A DNA stretch of 64,000 nt from Protopterus annectens (taxonomy: Eukaryota > Chordata > Ceratodontiformes > Protopteridae). Position 1 is the first letter of the stretch, and every line of letters begins with the position of its first letter. The position numbers were made by a program, and so were the translations under genes. This document shows, piece after piece, positions 1 to 11,099 of the stretch. The DNA lies in assembly GCF_019279795.1 (NCBI RefSeq), contig NC_056732.1:1076842083-1076906082 (forward strand), read 5' to 3'. Below the pieces are notes generated by a model. That model did no database searches. It was given only the letters and a program-made list of their open reading frames with translations, and was not told the DNA's origin.

Positions 1-208
1 CCATCACTCCAGCTGCACACAGACCTACTAAAACAGCACTGGCAAAAAATACACATAAAAAAATAAAATCATACTCGGAGGCTCTAAATAAAAACCTGCA
101 AAAGCATCAGAGACCTCAAAGCAGACACCCAAACAACCTGCACTTCCCGTCACAAACCAGACAACACATAAAACACAAAATCTGTGTGCCGCACAATCAC
201 AGCCCTTA

Positions 209-731
209 AGGCGAAATAACATACCTAACACACTAGTAATAGGTGACTCTATAATCAGATACACTGATGCCCCACTCACTAGGCTGGACAAGCATAAGGT
301 TACTGTTAGCTGCCTGTCGGGAGCCAGAATCTGCCGCATAACACAAGCACTCAGGTCACTACAGAATAAGTACAAATATGACTCTGTTATTGTTCATGTT
401 GGTGTGAATGACCTGAGACATATCTCCCTTGACTACATGAAAAGAGACATGGAAGAGCTGTCTGATCATATAGTCCAGGCTGGTATGACCCTGACCCTGA
501 GTAGCATCCTGCCCTCACAAAGAATGATACCTCAGTATAAAAAAAATGATCAATTTCAACAATTGGCTAAGCTTCTGGTGTCATTCAAAGGGGATCCAGT
601 GTCTGTCAGCCTGGGACAACATGCTCGACAAGCCACGTTGCTTCGCAAGAGACAGCTTGCACCTGTCACCCCTAGGCTTTCAAATACTGGCCAAGGCTCT
701 TGCTGCCCCCATAGTGCCTTTTTTTAGGTAA
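209..731 (+). pseudogene. CR1-like ORF1, C-terminal SGNH/GDSL esterase domain
   Basis: The reading frame is open from about 209 and carries the blocks of the SGNH hydrolase fold: a nucleophile block I-G-D-S-I at about 239-253, a G-V-N-D block at about 401-412, and D-S-L-H-L-S-P-L-G with the catalytic Asp/His pair near 648-675. An esterase domain in ORF1 is known for CR1-type LINEs, where it is thought to help the ORF1 protein bind RNA or membranes. A frameshift near 590 moves the last third into another frame. The product ends at the TAG around 727-731. The same domain is recognisable in the copy at 57900-58440, where the Gly codon before Asp-Ser has become TGA. Confidence 0.75.
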
Positions 732-788
732 GGCTCAAAAGTTAAACCCACCTCCATAAACAGCACAATTAACAAAAAACTGAGGGTT

Positions 789-1488
789 ATGCTACTCAAC
801 GCCAGGAGTTTAAATCTCAAAATGCAGGCACTCGAAGCACTCCTCAGTATGGAGAACGTCGACATCTGTGCAGTAACTGAAACCTGGTTCAAGGCTCCAG
901 AGAGCACCCCAGCACTACTGGGCTACAACTCATACCACATGTTTCGGCCACAGAACACGGACCAAAACACAAAAGTAGGGGGTGCATCCATATTCATCAA
1001 GGATACATACACCTCCAGGTTACTGGCGCAGCATGATACCTCTGAGATCATCCATGTGCAACTAACATCGGGCAAATCTGCAATGCAAATTGTGGCCTGC
1101 TGCTGATCACCCTCAATGACCCAGGACCACCACACCTTTCTGGAGACATTGGAAAACATGAAGGTCCCACCGAACACCCTGATATTGGGTGATTTCAATT
1201 ACCCTACCATTCACTGGGAAAACTACTCGAGTACAAATTCCCAGGCCCAGCGCTTTCTGGAATTCATCAACTCAAATGCCCTGGATCAGCTGATAAACTC
1301 CCCTACCAGAGGTATAAACATATTGGACCTGGTCATCACCAACATGGGCATCAGGTGTTCCACATCGGAGGTCAACCCATCACTGGTTAGATCAGACCAT
1401 AAACTAATCACTCTGGATGTCCACACCCCATCACCACCCCAACTAAGGAAATCACAGTAAAAAACTTTTCTAAAGCAAACTTCACCTT
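789..1488 (+). pseudogene. CR1-like ORF2, apurinic-type endonuclease domain
   Basis: The domain opens with L-L-N-A-R-S-L, followed by V-T-E-T-W-F, G-G-A-S-I-F-I, L-G-D-F-N-Y-P and V-R-S-D-H-K-L-I. These are the Asn, Glu, Asp-Asn and Asp-His blocks of an APE-like endonuclease, which nicks target DNA for target-primed reverse transcription. There is an in-frame TGA in the middle (about 1104) and a one-base frameshift just after the S-D-H block (about 1445), so ORF2 cannot be made whole from this copy. The next ORF (1502 onward) continues the same protein. Confidence 0.85.
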
Positions 1489-1501
1489 ACTTAAGACAGA
1501 G

Positions 1502-3580
1502 GTGGTAAGTTTCACAGCCCCCACGCTAAAGGATAACGCTGCCCAAGATGCAGGAACCTTTACAAATGCACTCTATGAGCACCTACAAGGATGCATGGAT
1601 CATGCCATCCCTAGCAAAACCAAGACTCACTCCTCTATGAGAAGGAAACTAGTTTGGTGGACCCCTGCAAAAAACAGGCTATACAATAGAAGGAGAAAAC
1701 TAGTTCAGAAAAAAAGCAAATCCCAAGAAGGAAAGACATCCCTGATCAGTATCAGCAAAAAACTAAGGTCCCTCATGAAATCATCCAAGGCTAACTTTGA
1801 AAGAAAAATAGCCAAGGATTCAAAAGATAACCACAAAGCCTTCTTTAACTATGTTAAGAATCTAAGTGGCAGCTCGCAGATATGCACTGAACTAGTGCAT
1901 AGCACAAAATATACTGAACCTACTGATATTGCCAACATCTTGGCAGATAGATTCATTGCAAACTTCACCCCCCTCTCACCTCCAAAAGGGCCCTCAACAA
2001 TACCGGAAAAGTGTAGTGTCCCAAAACTCACAGACTCACAGGTGAAAACAGCTCTTTCAAAAGCCAAAAACACAGCGTCAATGGGACCAGATGGTGTCCC
2101 AAGCTGCATCTTGCACGAACTACAAAACAAACTAACCCCCCACCTAAACATGCTGTTCAACCTCAGCCTCTCCACAGGCTATGTGCCCATAGAATGGCGC
2201 ACAGCAATGGTTATTCTTCTCCACAAAGGAGGGGCCACAACTGACTCTGGTAACTATCGCCCCATAAGCCTGACTAGCCTGGTCTGCAAGGCTATGGAGC
2301 GCATCATCATGGAACTCATTAACAAAGACATTGGGAACCTCCAAACACTTGACATGACCCAGTTCGGCTTTGTTAAGGGCCGATCATGCCTACTAAACCT
2401 GGTTGACTTCTTCAAGGCAGTCACCAAGGCCATAGATGAGGGAAAGGTGGTTCACACAGCCTACCTTGACTTCTCCAAGGCTTTCAACACCATTCCCCAC
2501 TCGGGTATTACAGAAAAACTCACCAACCTGAACATAAACCCCTATGTCACGAGATGGGTTACCAACTGGCTTACAGACAGAACTCACACGGTAAGAATAG
2601 TGGGCTCCAGGTCCGACTCTAAACCAGTCACAAGTGGTGTCCCACAAGGCTCGGTCCTGGGACCCCTATTATTTGGCATATACTTCTCAGAAGTACAGGC
2701 AAACACAAGAGGACTATGGCTAACCAAGTTCGCCGATGACTGCAAACTGGGAGCCATAATTGACTCTCCAACTGACATGGACATCCTCCAAAAGGGCCTT
2801 ACTGAGACAGACACCTGGTGTCAAAGTCATGGCTTCAAGTTAAATGCCAAAAAATGCATAGTCATCCCGTTTGGGAAAAACAAAACACCCACGAATTACC
2901 ACATAGGTGGAAGCCCCCTTAATACAGAAGAGGTAATAAGAGATCTGAGGACCCAGGTAGATAGTAATCTCTCCTTTGACAATCATATTTCCAAAGTAGT
3001 TAGGAAATACTTCTATGTGGCCCATCTAATTACTAAAGGGTTCGCATCTAGAAATAAAGAGGTTATAGTGCCCCTCTACTCGTCACTCATTAGACCCATC
3101 ATAGAGTACAATGCCCCATTTGGGACATACCTCATAAGACACTTCCAACAGCTGGAAAGACCACAAAATACTTCACCAAGAGGATTATTGGCCTCAAACA
3201 TATGTCCTATGCAGCCTGACTGAAAAAACTCCGGCTGTACTCAGTGGCATATCGCTTACTCAGAGGTGATGTCTGCCTGACTTACAAAGCCATTTCCAAC
3301 TCAGAATTGATGGACATGCTCCACCTAAAGAAATCCAAGTCACTACGAGCCACGCGCTCTAGTGAGCTAAACCTCTCCACAGCAATAAATAGAACATGCT
3401 GGAGGGATAGATTTCTGTCACAGACTCCCCCATGCTTTGGAACAAAATTCCAAATTACATCAGGCAGAGCCTCTCACTAACACTCTTCAAGAGAAACCTT
3501 GATGAGTGGATGGGTAACAGAAAATACACCCCTGGGATCACTTCATTGGCTCGGCTTGACAGAGTATCAGTTAATTAATC
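1502..3580 (+). pseudogene. CR1-like ORF2, reverse transcriptase and C-terminal region
   Basis: A 573-codon open frame (1502-3223) covers the RT fingers, palm and part of the thumb. Visible blocks are N-T-A-S-M-G-P-D-G-V-P, G-N-Y-R-P-I-S-L, Y-L-D-F-S-K-A-F with the first catalytic Asp at residue 323, G-V-P-Q-G-S-V-L-G-P from residue 379, and the catalytic F-A-D-D at residues 410-413. All three catalytic aspartates are intact. A one-base loss near 3165 and a TGA near 3220 separate it from the C-terminal part (Y-R-L-L-R-G-D-V-C-L-T-Y..., N-R-T-C-W-R-D-R-F-L-S), which ends in L-D-E-W-M-G-N-R-K. This is the best-preserved RT here. Confidence 0.9.
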
Positions 3581-3727
3581 AATGGGGTGGCAAAAGCCGA
3601 CAAACTCTGGCTAGGCTTATAAATGCCCTTGGGCAGATAGCCTAGTACCTACCTATGAACCTATTTGAGTACATGAATAAATGTCGATTTTTGTACATGA
3701 ATAAATGAATAAATGTAGATTGTTGTA

Positions 3728-3830
3728 CGGGGGGGTAAATAAGGCATCCCCTGATAATAAGCCCTAATGCATATTTAGGTGGGGGAAAAAGTATAAGACC
3801 CGGTCTTATTTTCGAGGAAATACGGTATAT
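3728..3830. repeat. Palindromic DNA-transposon-like fragment
   Basis: The stretch holds ATAAGACCCGGTCTTAT, an almost perfect 17-base palindrome, followed by TTTCGAGGAAATACGGTA. It resembles a short palindromic interspersed repeat I have met in other vertebrate genomes but cannot name with certainty. No coding capacity is visible, and it sits between two LINEs. Confidence 0.35.
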
Positions 3831-3959
3831 GGTTGTATGAAGTGTAGTATTGCTAGTTATAATATGGTCAGCCTTCCTAAGGGAAAAGAAATGCTGTTGT
3901 AATATGGTGAGTATCTTTCTATGGGTAGCATCATAGGTTTACTTATTTATAGTGGATGC

Positions 3960-5992
3960 TGTGTTATAAAAGTTTTAAGTAGTGTAGGTAGGTTAGCCTG
4001 GGTCTGTGCAGTTACATATCCAAGAGCTAGCTAAATGGGATTTGAGGAGGTTTTTGAAAATGGATTTGTTGACTGTAGTTCTGATGTTAACAGGTATGGT
4101 GTTCCAGATTTGTGCTATACAGCCGGAGTAAAGAAAGTCACCTGCATTATTTTTACTTCTAGAGATGACCATTAGTGATTTGCTATTAGACTGTCATGAG
4201 CATTGTTTAAGGTATTGGTTTAGTAGGCCTTTTAGAGCTGGGGTTTTCTCAGGTTGGTAGATTATTTGGTGGGCTAAGGTGAGTTGGTTAAGCCTGTGCA
4301 GGTTGGGTAGTTCTAGCCAGGATAGTTGTTTGAGGGCTAAGCAGTGATGGGTCCTAGATGCTTAATCTGTTGCAAACTTTACTATTTTGTTGTAACATTT
4401 GTCTATTTCAGTTAAGTCTGCTTTATTGAGATTGATGAGCATTGGTGAAGCATAGAGAAGTGTGGAAACAAGCTGGGTTCTGGCAACTGTGATTTTGGTG
4501 TTATTAGAAAGGTAATTTTTGCATCTGTATAGGGTTCCCAATTTTTTGTGAACTTTTTTATTGTTTGGGCAATATGTAGGTTAAACTTCATGTTTTGATC
4601 AATTATGACTCCTAGAAGTTTAGTTTGGGGGACTGGTGCATAGGAGTATTGTTACTAGATATTATTTTAAAAGGGGGAGTTGGATCAGAGCCTTTAGTAG
4701 GGTGGAAAAGCATAAGCTTAGTTTTGTTTGGGTTTAGTATGAGCTCTGCACCTGTTAGCCATGTTTCAGCTGCTGAGAAGGATTCCTGAGTTATTTTTTG
4801 GAGTTCTTGGAGGGTAGGGGCAGAGCAGATTAGGGTTGAATCATCAGCGTATTGTACTAGTCCAGCATGTAGAGTGGCAGTATGAAGGTTATTAGTGAAT
4901 AAACTGAAGACAAGGGACCAAGAATGGAGCCTTGGGGGACCCCATAGAGTAATAGGGAGAAGAGGAGATAGGTTATTTTGCCACTTGACAGCTTGCTTAT
5001 GTCCTGCCAAGTAATTTTGGAACCAGGTAAGAGTGGAGTAGCTTAGACTGAATTCTGTTAGAACAGTTAAGAGATTATTATGAGAGACAATATTGAAAGC
5101 TTTGGAGAGATCTAGAAAGATAGAGGATACAAGGTTACCTCATTACAATGTTGGGTAACTGTGTTGGAGAAACTGATTAGGGCTGTAGTAGTCCTCTGAT
5201 TTGGGCGAAACCCGTGTTGGGTGTTAGTAGATTGTTGGATAACAGGTGATTTAGGATTTGAGTATGGATGCTCCTTTCAAGAATTTTTGATAAAGGGGAT
5301 AGGATGGAAATTGGTCAGTAATTTGACAGTTCAGTTGAGTTCCCGCCTTTGTGTAATGGTATTATGTGATATATTTTCTAGATGCTTGGGACTTATTGTT
5401 CAGAGATGGAACAATTGATTAGTATGGAAACTGGGTATGAAATGGCTTTGGCTGTGATTATAAGGTATTCAGAAGGTAGTTTGTCTGCTGCTAGGGTAGT
5501 GGGTTTAAGTTTGTTAAGATATTTATAAATGGTTCTAGCTGGAACTGGTTGCAGTGAGAAGAGGTTGTTTTTATGATTTAGGGAGGAGACGTTTGGTGGT
5601 GGTGTTGGGGAGTTTTTATTGGTTAGGGCAGTTATGGATTCTGTAAAGTATTTGTTGAACTGGGTAGCAATATTTTCAGTAGAGTTATTGGTAGATGGGG
5701 GGAGTAGTAGTTTGTCCGGGTTGTAAAATTTTGTTGATGACATTCCAAAATTTTTGTGGATTCTTTTTATGTTTGGATTGTATTTCAGTATATTTTGAAT
5801 TTGTTTGTCTTCCATAAGAGTAGTGGAGAAGCCTGAACAGATTTCTACCTTGAACTGAGGGCCAAACAGGAGTCCTGCCAAGTTGGCATCATACCACAAG
5901 TCAGGTATAGTGCTTGTCACAGACAGACTTTCTCTTTGTGTGCAGCATGTTATAAGGTGTAGCTGAGAAGTGATTCCCTCATACAGGTCCAT
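3960..5992 (-). mobile_element. L2-like (jockey-group) LINE fossil
   Basis: On the minus strand this is a second LINE type, distinct from the CR1-like family. It is truncated at the 5' side and ends around 3960. RT and C-terminal coding are recognisable from about 5992 down to about 3975, with several stops in the last 600 bases. The assignment to the L2-like group rests on the RT motif wording only; Rex1 or another jockey-superfamily clade remains possible. Confidence 0.65.
3975..5992 (-). pseudogene. L2-like LINE reverse transcriptase, broken
   Basis: Reading leftward, the first 199-codon piece (5992-5393) is the region before the RT core. It is followed by L-D-L-S-K-A-F-N-I-V-S-H (motif A, about 5110), W-G-P-Q-G-S-I-L-G-P in mixed frames (motif B, near 4930), and V-Q-Y-A-D-D-S-T-L-I (motif C, about 4850). 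The catalytic Y-A-D-D is intact. The thumb follows with L-I-L-N-P-N-K-T-K-L-M-L-F, then F-L-G-V-I-I-D (about 4620). Frameshifts separate the pieces near 4930 and 5390, and stops are frequent below 4400. No endonuclease domain is visible upstream of 5992. Confidence 0.7.
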
Positions 5993-7385
5993 GATGATAA
6001 AGAGACTCCTGGATACCTTGCATAGACAAGAGGGTCCCTACCACTGCAGAGTTTCACCCCAGGATATTACTATCTGACCCTAATAATAATCTGCCCTGTC
6101 CACTCAGGTGAGTCAGCAATCAGAACAGAATGGATGATCCCAACTCTTTGTCTATTCAATATTCAAAGCTTCCTACATGCATGGCAGGATGATGATATGA
6201 GATTAATAAAGGCCATTGGATATGGGACTGACATGAGGTCTGTATCATAATTAATGTACATAATGATTTTTCTTGAATAGATGGAATTATGACTGCAATA
6301 TAAATTCTATTGCCAGATAAAGCTAATCCCAGTATGAAATTGCTGCAACAAAGTAGCTGTAATGATTATAATTAAGTACTTTGACAGTAACAGTTCTGCA
6401 TAAAATTCTTTGGTGGAAACATATGATGTGTCAGTTATAGTAATAATTCAGAGAAGTTATATTTTCATCTTCTGATATAAATTAGGGGCTGTAGAAGAAC
6501 TTGCAACAGGAGGAATTCAGGATACAGAAGGCATATGGCTCCAAGGATTCCAGACATTTAAAAAGTCAATTAAATAGTATGAAGTAAAAATAAAAAAGTG
6601 AAACAGCTAGACTACTCATACCAGATATGAAAAGGAATACAAACCCTCGGCACAAATTTCCACATTTTGTTTAACACCAAATAAAAGTCTGATCTGAAAC
6701 TCAATATGTACTGCCTGTCAATTCTTTTACTACTGCTAACCCCCACGCAGTTGCATGCAAGCAACTAATTCTTTCCTGATTCAAAAATATCTCTTACAAT
6801 CAATACATTTTATCAGCTTTATATGTTTCTAGATTTTAAACAAAGTTTCCTTTATATTGCATAAAAATACATTTCTCCTGTCATTGTTAATCCATATTAT
6901 GAATGCAAGTTCACAGTGCTGTTTTATCTGTAAATTTTGAAAAGCTTAACTATAACTTCCACGTGCTACACTCTAAAATAAAAAGAAGATACAGACATTA
7001 CATTTTGAATTAGCTTCTCTCTTCATGACATCAAAGGTGTATTAAGTAAAAATGGTCCACCATTAATTAAGGAACCATTTAATAAAGCCACCAGAGCAAT
7101 GCAGTCTCACAGACCAACATGTTACTTGAGATCTTCAGTGTCTAAAGCTAAGCATAGCTTCTCCAGTCCAAAATCAAAACAACAGGCTCAAAAGGCTATA
7201 AAAGTCCAGCAATCCAGATGCATGATTTGTGTGTAACAAATTACTCCAGTCAATAGGATTCTATGTTCCACACCCTGGTATAGCAGGACCCCCAGAGACA
7301 CTGCTGGCAGCAAGTCACCTCAGTCCAAAGGTAAGCAACATGTATAAAAGACAAAAAATTACAGAAATCAGCCCCACAAAAGCTT
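5993..7385. other. No recognisable feature
   Basis: AT-rich single-copy-looking DNA. I see no motif-bearing frame, tRNA-like box pair, inverted repeat or tandem array. Confidence 0.5.
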
Positions 7386-8050
7386 ACAAACTTGTCTATC
7401 TATCTCTGCAAGGGGAACTTACTTGTTCATTCTGTTATCCTAGTCATGGTCTGTTCTGTCTACCTCTGTACAGGGAACTTATTGTTCATTCTGTTATCCT
7501 AGTCATGGTCTGTTCTGTCTATCTCTGTAAGGAGAACTTATTGTTCATTCTGTTATCCTAGTCATGGTCTGTTCTATCTCTGTAAGGAGAACTTGTTGTT
7601 CATTCTGTTATCCTAGTCATGGTCTGTTCTGTCTATCTCTGTATGGAGAACTTATTGCTCATTCTGTTATCCTAGTCATGCTCTGTTCTATCTATCTCTG
7701 TATGGGGAACCTGTTGTTTATTCTGTTATCCTAGTCATGGTCTGTTCTGTCTATCTCTGTACGGGGAAGTTGTCATTCATTCTGTTATCCCAGTCATGGT
7801 CTGTTATGTCTATCTCTGTACAGAGAACTTGTTGTTCATTCTGTTATCCTAGTCATGGTCTGTTCTGTCTGTCTCTGTACGGAGAACTTATTATTCATTC
7901 TGTTATCCTAGTCATGGTCTGTTCTGTCTATCTCTGTAAGGAGAACTTATTGTTCATTCTGTTATCCTAGTCAGGGTCTGTTCTGTCTATCTCTGTACGG
8001 AGAACTTGTTGTTCATTCTGTTATCCTAGTCATGATCTGTTCTGTCTACC
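7386..8050. repeat. 59-bp minisatellite, about 11 copies
   Basis: The unit reads CATGGTCTGTTCTGTCTATC...TTCATTCTGTTATCCTAGT. CAT starts fall at 7445, 7504, 7563, 7618, 7677, 7736, 7795, 7854, 7913, 7972 and 8031. Spacing is 59 bases throughout, apart from one 55-base unit that lost four bases. Units differ mainly at the TAC/TAA/TAT-GGG/GAG positions. Because 59 is not a multiple of 3, the open frames across it are by-products of the array and not a gene. Confidence 0.93.
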
Positions 8051-8206
8051 TATACAAAAAAAAAAATGCTGGATGGGGTTGCACTGCTTTTCTTAAAAAC
8101 ACACGAAACATCACAAGACACCTACTGATTCACCACAATTATTGCAACACAGAAATATCTATTACCTTCCTACACCAAAACAAGCACAAAACTATTTGTA
8201 TTGCTG

Positions 8207-8311
<105 letters not shown>

Positions 8312-8379
8312 AAGAAAGCAGCACACGGCAGAACAAAGCAGGCACAGAATAAAAATTCACAGCACTTTAATAAAAATAA

Positions 8380-8422
8380 AAGCTGAGCGCTTTCACAAAT
8401 AAAATTTGCTTCATCAGACCTT
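8380..8422 (-). ncRNA. Hammerhead-ribozyme-like motif in Penelope-like element
   Basis: Minus-strand order: stem I AAGGT (8422-8418), core CTGATGA (8417-8411), one extra A, stem II GCAAAT / ATTTGT closing a TTT loop (8409-8395), GAAA (8394-8391), and palindromic minimal stem III AGCGCT. The putative cleavage is after C8385, with AGCTT (8384-8380) pairing back to stem I with one mismatch. Penelope-like elements are known to carry type I hammerheads with very short stem III. The extra A after CTGATGA departs from the consensus, so activity is uncertain. Confidence 0.6.
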
Positions 8423-8563
8423 GCATCACTGCATACATCACTTCCTTTTATATCACTTAACATTCAAACAGACCAATTAAAACCTAACATTATTTAAAAA
8501 GACAATACTAATAAAACATGATAAAGAGCAATACTAGTAAAACAAAACAAAAAGAAAAACACA

Positions 8564-9306
8564 TTATTTCCTAAGTCTTCTGTCCCTCAATCTTGCGGTG
8601 ATAGCTACATGGTCATTAAGCCCTTTCCCCAAGTGGGATCTGAGCTTAATGATCCATCTTAGTTCTCTGTTCTCAGTGACATTAGAAATATCACCCAATC
8701 TATCACTTTCAAGAATTAATTCTAGAACACTAAATTTAAAGTGATGTATTGCACCTAGATCTAAAATGTGCTTAGCTATAGCACTCCAGGTATGAGCTTT
8801 CTTAAGACAATACATGTGGTCCCTGATGCGCCCCCTCAAACGTCTCTTTGTTTTCCCAACATAAATTGAATTACATTGCATACACCGAGCCAAATATACA
8901 AGATTCTTGCTATTACAATTAGCATCATTGTGCAATGTAAACACATGACCTGTATTAGGATGCATAAAATCTGTTCCTTCATATATATAGTTACAAAAAT
9001 TACACTGACCACATTTAACCATCCCTTTACATACATATTGTTTCACAGAATTTAGTGCTGTCTTTGGATAACACAACCTTTGTTTAAGGTTCTTAGTGTA
9101 TATATTATACATGGTTTCTCACCCACAATCTTAGTTATCTGAGTGTCTGTCTGGAGTATCTTCCAATTCTTATGTAAGATACCCCTTATTACTGCATTGT
9201 CTCTAGTATAAGCAAAAGTAAAAGGAACCTTATCCCACTGTTTCCTATTAGTCTTCTCTTTAAAAACGGGCCTAGAAAAATAAGGTTTAGCTCTATCACA
9301 TCTCAT
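8564..9306 (-). pseudogene. Penelope-like protein, C-terminal GIY-YIG endonuclease
   Basis: The larger frame (9112-8564, 182 codons) carries a Cys-rich zinc motif (K-C-G-Q-C-N-F-C), then N-L-V-Y-L-A-R-C...I-Y-V-G-K-T-K-R-R-L-R-G-R-I-R-D-H. That matches the GIY-YIG nuclease signature as found at the C-terminus of Penelope-like RTs. A short frame upstream (9306-9052) supplies the linker after the RT, in a different frame, so at least one frameshift lies near 9110. The nuclease frame itself is open to its natural-looking end, L-R-D-R-R-L-R-K. The RT core is missing. Confidence 0.82.
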
Positions 9307-9370
9307 GCCACTAACATTACCCGCTGTCTTTCAAATCTCTCTTTTATGATATCCCCTACATGTAGTGTGG

Positions 9371-10200
9371 GTGTGAGCAGCTGATGCTGACTCTCTCAGC
9401 ATGAAGGGAGGGAAGTGATTAGCTTACTGCATTGGGGACATCTGCAGTAGTGTGGGAGTATTGTGCATGGCAAGACAAGCCTATTAATTTTAGTAGTGTG
9501 ATGTATATGTTGGAGGCTTGCATGCAGTTGTACATGTATCATCTATAGTGGAGCTGGCAAAGCACTAGTGGGAGAGAATTGGAAAAGGAAGAGCCTTGTG
9601 CAGTCAACAGACTGACCCATTCTCTACCACTTGATTCACTTCATAATGGGGGTGGAGCTGATGACCTTAACATAGCTGGGGAATGAATGAACAATAGGGC
9701 TCTCTCCATGCCCTGTGCAGGACCCAGCTCTTGTATGTTGTAGGGAAGAAGCTGGTGAGCTCTGAGGGCCTGGCTTGTGTGTTCCCATTAGAAGAATGAA
9801 TGGGTTTATTGTAAGAAGGTAGGGGAAAAACAAGCATGAACACACATTAGTAGGTAACTGTCTACTACTTAGCAGTTTAAAAAATGAATCAAGGCTTCTC
9901 TTAAGGCTCAAGGCTGTCACTATGTTTTGTGTCAGTATACAGTCATTTATTATCACATGCAGCCAACAGTCTATCCAGATCAGTGTTAAAAGCTTCAAAG
10001 GAAGCAGAACATCACCGGTACCTAACATGACCTCATTCTATCTAACAAACTGTTGGATCTGTTACAACCTTTCTAATTCCCCTCTCTTTTCTCACCCCTT
10101 TCTGGCTTTCCTATCTACCATTCTTCTAACTACTCCCTGTCTCACAAATTCTGGTTCACCCCCACACTTTTGCAATTTTACAACCTCCAATATTTTCCAC
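9371..10200. other. No recognisable feature
   Basis: No motif-bearing frames or repeats stand out. A possible old repeat lies next to the Penelope-like truncation point but I cannot define it. Confidence 0.4.
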
Positions 10201-10207
10201 AATTGCA

Positions 10208-10356
10208 AAAGGGTTAGGAGTTGGCATAATGGTTAAGGTGTTTACCTCACAGACAAGATACAGGGTTTGATTCTCAACTTTGAAGGGAAATTGGCTAGGC
10301 TTAAAATGGCCTGTAAAGGCAGCAAGCCTGGTACTTACCTGTGAACCTATGAACAA
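10208..10356 (+). mobile_element. tRNA-derived SINE with CR1-like 3' tail
   Basis: A box-like TGGCATAATGG (10222-10232) and B box-like GGTTTGATTCT (10264-10274) sit 42 bases apart, as in a tRNA-type pol III promoter. The 3' half (from about 10296: GGCTAGGCTT...CCTGGTACTTACCTGTGAACCTATGAAC) matches the 3' end of the CR1-like LINE at 3610-3655 and 61150-61213. A shared 3' tail is the known way SINEs borrow a partner LINE's machinery. A weak CAATT repeat flanks it, too short to be sure of a target duplication. Confidence 0.75.
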
Positions 10357-11095
10357 TTCCTCTGATGTTTGTTATAATTCTATTGCTTTACTTTTACTCT
10401 TCTACATCTTAAGAAATGTACATATTCATATACATGTATACCATGTTCAAAAGTTTGTTCTTATGCAGGAAATGTTATGCATTCCTTGTGCCCACATTTT
10501 TTATTTATTATGATATGCTTTTTCACTGTATTATCTTGTACACAAATGTTTGTTGCTGTATTAGTGTGTCATATTAAGTCTGCTATAGCAGCAAGTTTTA
10601 ATATATAATATTTTGTGTTATCTTTTTATGTAAAATTGGAGCTTTTCTCCCTAGGCCTCAGCTGAAAATGGGTATCTTCTGGTCCAGTTTGACTTTCCTG
10701 GAAAACAAATAGCAATACATAAATAAATAAACAAATGGCATGAGCTATTCCACTAAGAAATAGACAGTGACTCATTATGTGTATGTTTCATACTTAAGTG
10801 TGTCTGTGTATTTGTGTACATGTGCATGTGCATTTAAAGCCATCTGAATGTTTGCATGTATGTGTAGATGACAGATTGTTTGCATCCTAGGAACCAACTA
10901 CAGACAAGTGGGAAGTGGCCCTCTGACATTCAGAAATTTGCATATAGCACTGTTTATCGCATCCATAGCAAGACTTTTGCACAGTTTCTGGGCAGTCATA
11001 CACCTGTATGTTATTGTACCTAAAATGTAACTGTGAATAATAACTTGCATAATTCACACCAGCTAAGGTTAAAGCCTCACAATACATTGCTTTCT
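10357..11095. other. No recognisable gene; weak old repeat remnants
   Basis: AT-rich. Around 10640-10735 a stretch (GACTTTCCTGGAAAACAAAT...) faintly resembles the 3' tail of the SINE at 20587-20848. No coding signal. Confidence 0.4.
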
Positions 11096-11099
11096 AGTT

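Larger units (their letters stand above)
1..3660 (+). mobile_element. CR1-like LINE, nearly complete copy (5' end outside window)
   Basis: The segment reads in the order of a CR1 non-LTR retrotransposon: ORF1 with an SGNH esterase domain, then an apurinic-type endonuclease, a reverse transcriptase, a C-terminal region, and a short 3' UTR ending in CCTATGAACCTAT-type repeats. The same 3' end (GGCTAGGCTT...TAGCCTAGTACCTACCTATGAACC) closes the copies ending at 61213, 52110 and 16858, so it defines one family. The copy is dead: ORF1 has a frameshift near 590, the endonuclease has an in-frame TGA near 1104, and there are frameshifts near 1445 and 3165 and a stop near 3220. The RT ORF of 573 codons is the longest open stretch in the window, so the copy is fairly young. 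Confidence 0.88.

Noticed and set aside
7229..7970. Frames with C-S-V-Y-L-C-type repeats
   Set aside because: The 59-bp unit shifts frame each copy; the openness is a property of the array.
7386..8050. CRISPR array
   Set aside because: The repeats are contiguous without unique spacers, and the genome is eukaryotic.
10222..10274. A functional tRNA gene
   Set aside because: The A- and B-like boxes are diverged, no cloverleaf closes, and the sequence runs into a LINE-type tail, so it is a SINE head.
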